Assembly (NCBI GenBank): GCA_001579985.1
Contig: LRSR01012573.1
Span: forward strand, 1 to 22,098
DNA length: 22,098 bases
Direction of reading: 5' to 3'
DNA from: Hypsibius dujardini
Taxonomy: Eukaryota; Tardigrada; Eutardigrada; Parachela; Hypsibiidae
A program made the translations under genes and the position numbers. Positions within the stretch are counted from its first letter, which is position 1. Each line of letters begins with the position of its first letter. Of the stretch, positions 20,554 to 22,098 are shown piece by piece. The notes under the pieces are model-generated. The model saw only the letters and a program-made list of their open reading frames with translations, was not told where the DNA came from and made no database searches.

Positions 20554-22098
20554 ATGAACTCATCTATTGTATTTGTCCTAGTGGTAGTGGGGATAGCGAT
20601 TGTAGCGATCCATGCAGACGTCAATCCGGAGAGGCACCGCGCAGATTTACGTGAGAAAAAAGTCAAGAGTGTTGTAGTACGACCGGCGATCCACCATCCA
20701 GTAGTGCAGCAGCTAAGGAGCGTACAGTTGCACCGGCGACCAGCTGCTCGAGGAGTCATCGGTCCTGGTCCTAGCGGTAGTGGGGCAACGGCCACTGTCC
20801 CTACTGTGTTGCCAATTACGGGTAAGCAACTTTAGCAAGCAGAATCCTAGTCATTTTATGACCTCGAGGCAGTCAATCGTTGGTTGGTCTTTGTCGTTAT
20901 TTTCACACCCAGACACAGACTTGCTCGATAGATCAAACTTAGACTACCACATTGTGTGAGCTGAGCTTTTAACTTCGCCCGAACGATAGTGCGGACATTA
21001 GTAAGTGATTAATCCTTCGATCACTTTACACATGTCACAGCGTTTTCACGGGCGAGGCACGTATATTAATAGTTCGTCATTAGACTAATTTAGCGTTTAA
21101 TCCAAGAATACCTGCATCTATAAGTGCATGTCATTTTTGTTCAAGGCCCTGATTCATCTTCAAGCTCGTCTTCGTCATCGTCTTCTGCAGTAGCTAGCAG
21201 CGTTTCCGCTGCACAATCAGCAACATCTTCCTCCTCCTCATCTTCATCTTCCTCCTCCTCATCTTCATCTTCCTCGTCGTCTCGCTCAAGTTCTACTTCT
21301 TCATCATCCTCATCTTCATCGTCATCAAACTCGCCGGTATCGTCGAGCTCATCCTCATCTTTATCGTCTTCAACAAGTTCATCAGCGTCATCATCGTCAT
21401 CTTCATCTTCCTCGTATTCACCGGTTTCGTCCAGCTCGTCTTCATCCTCGTCAACTTCCTCATCTTCTTCATCCTCATCAGCTTCTTCGTCCACTTCGTC
21501 AAGCTCCACCTCATCATCATCGTCCTCATCATCAGCTTCTTTATCTTCGTCAACTTCGTCATCTTCTTCATCCTCATCAGCTTCTTCGTCCACTTCTTCA
21601 AGCTCCACCTCATCTTCATCGTCCTCATCATCCTCTTCATCGTCCGCTTCTTCAAGCTCTATTTCATCATCATCGTCCTCATCATCAGCTTCATCGTCCA
21701 CTTCTTCAAGCTCCACCTCATCATCATCGTCCTCATCATCCTCTTCATCGTCCGCTTCTTCAAGCTCCACCTCATCATCATCGTCCTCATCATCAGCTTC
21801 TTCGTCCACTTCTTCAAGCTCCACCTCATCATCATCGTCCTCATCATCCGCTTCATCGTCCACTTCTTCAAGTTCCACCTCATCATCATCGTCCTCATCA
21901 TCAGCTTCATCGTCATCTGCATCAAGTTCTTCGTCATCGTTATCCTCGTCATCATCTTCCTCTTCCTCATATTCGCCAATATCTTCGAGTTCGTCATCTT
22001 CCAGCTCGTCATCTACATCTTCAAGCTCATCATCTACATCTTCCAGCTCATCCTCCACATCTTCAAGCTCATCATCTAGATCGTCTAGCTCATCATCC
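20554..22098 (+). CDS. secreted poly-serine protein E (partial, runs off window)
   Basis: Exon 1 is 20554-20821 and exon 2 starts at 21146 (phase 1, intron 324 nt). Exon 2 stays open to the window edge, giving 407 residues so far. The signal peptide is about residues 1-21 (a Val/Ile-rich core ending IHA). A basic stretch then leads to RRPAARGVIG, as in gene D exon 1, but continues as PGPSGSGATATVPTVLPITG. That resembles exon 3 of C and D (GPGPAGTTATVPTIVPIT). Exon 2 opens with GPD, as the Cys-tail exon of C/D does, and then enters poly-Ser. Its early block AVASSVSAAQSATSSS and the NSPVS and YSPVS motifs precede a regular 18-residue repeat. No Cys is seen in the mature part so far, unlike C and D. 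The 3' exons are outside the window. Function unknown. Confidence 0.78.
21601..21924 (+). repeat. 54-bp coding minisatellite in poly-Ser exon E (18-residue unit)
   Basis: AGCTCCACCTC or a close variant recurs at 21601, 21655, 21709, 21763, 21817 and 21871, exactly 54 bp apart; an earlier copy lies at 21502. Units encode Ser with T, A or I at fixed positions. The period differs from the 141 bp unit of gene C, so the arrays expanded independently. Confidence 0.88.

Overview
The window looks like part of an animal genome, most likely an invertebrate. The genes are split by GT-AG introns (75 to about 860 nt), intergenic DNA is AT-rich and full of microsatellites and minisatellites, there is a Tc1/mariner-type transposon, and two genes belong to the metazoan CASD1 (sialate O-acetyltransferase) SGNH family. 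The species cannot be named from sequence alone.

Layout. At 1-560 there may be the 3' end of an unrelated plus-strand gene. Two three-exon minus-strand paralogues follow (1408-3785 and 4447-6655). Each encodes a single-pass membrane protein with only the CASD1-type SGNH/PC-esterase domain. Both keep the GDSR and D-G-x-H catalytic blocks and share the same intron phases. On the plus strand lie three paralogous secreted poly-serine proteins: 8014-10316 (642 aa), 15741-18140 (465 aa) and 20554 to beyond the window end. The first two have a signal peptide, a basic N-terminus, a short G/C motif, a long (SSS)n tract interrupted by single A/T/V/R/K residues, a small Pro/Gly/Thr module and a CC-containing C-terminal tail. 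The third has a rearranged module order.

History. The second esterase gene and the first poly-Ser gene are head-to-head. That block, including flanking non-coding DNA, is duplicated: about 5990-14110 is copy 1 and about 14120-20070 is copy 2. In copy 2 the esterase survives only as remnants of exons 1 and 2 (about 14121-14470). Copy 1 later received a 1289-bp Tc1/mariner-like element (11777-13065; 34-bp perfect terminal inverted repeats, TA duplication, transposase with stops). The matching point in copy 2 (about 19312) is an empty site.

Interpretation. The coherent system is a tandem family of secreted poly-Ser proteins next to membrane-bound CASD1-like O-acyltransferases/esterases. Poly-Ser tracts are candidates for dense phosphorylation or O-glycosylation, as in adhesive, mucus or biomineral matrices. 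The neighbouring enzymes could in principle modify the attached glycans, but this functional link is inference from position only. Long Asp/Glu-, Arg/Lys- and His/Leu/Pro-rich frames across the poly-Ser exons are shadows of TCN repeats.
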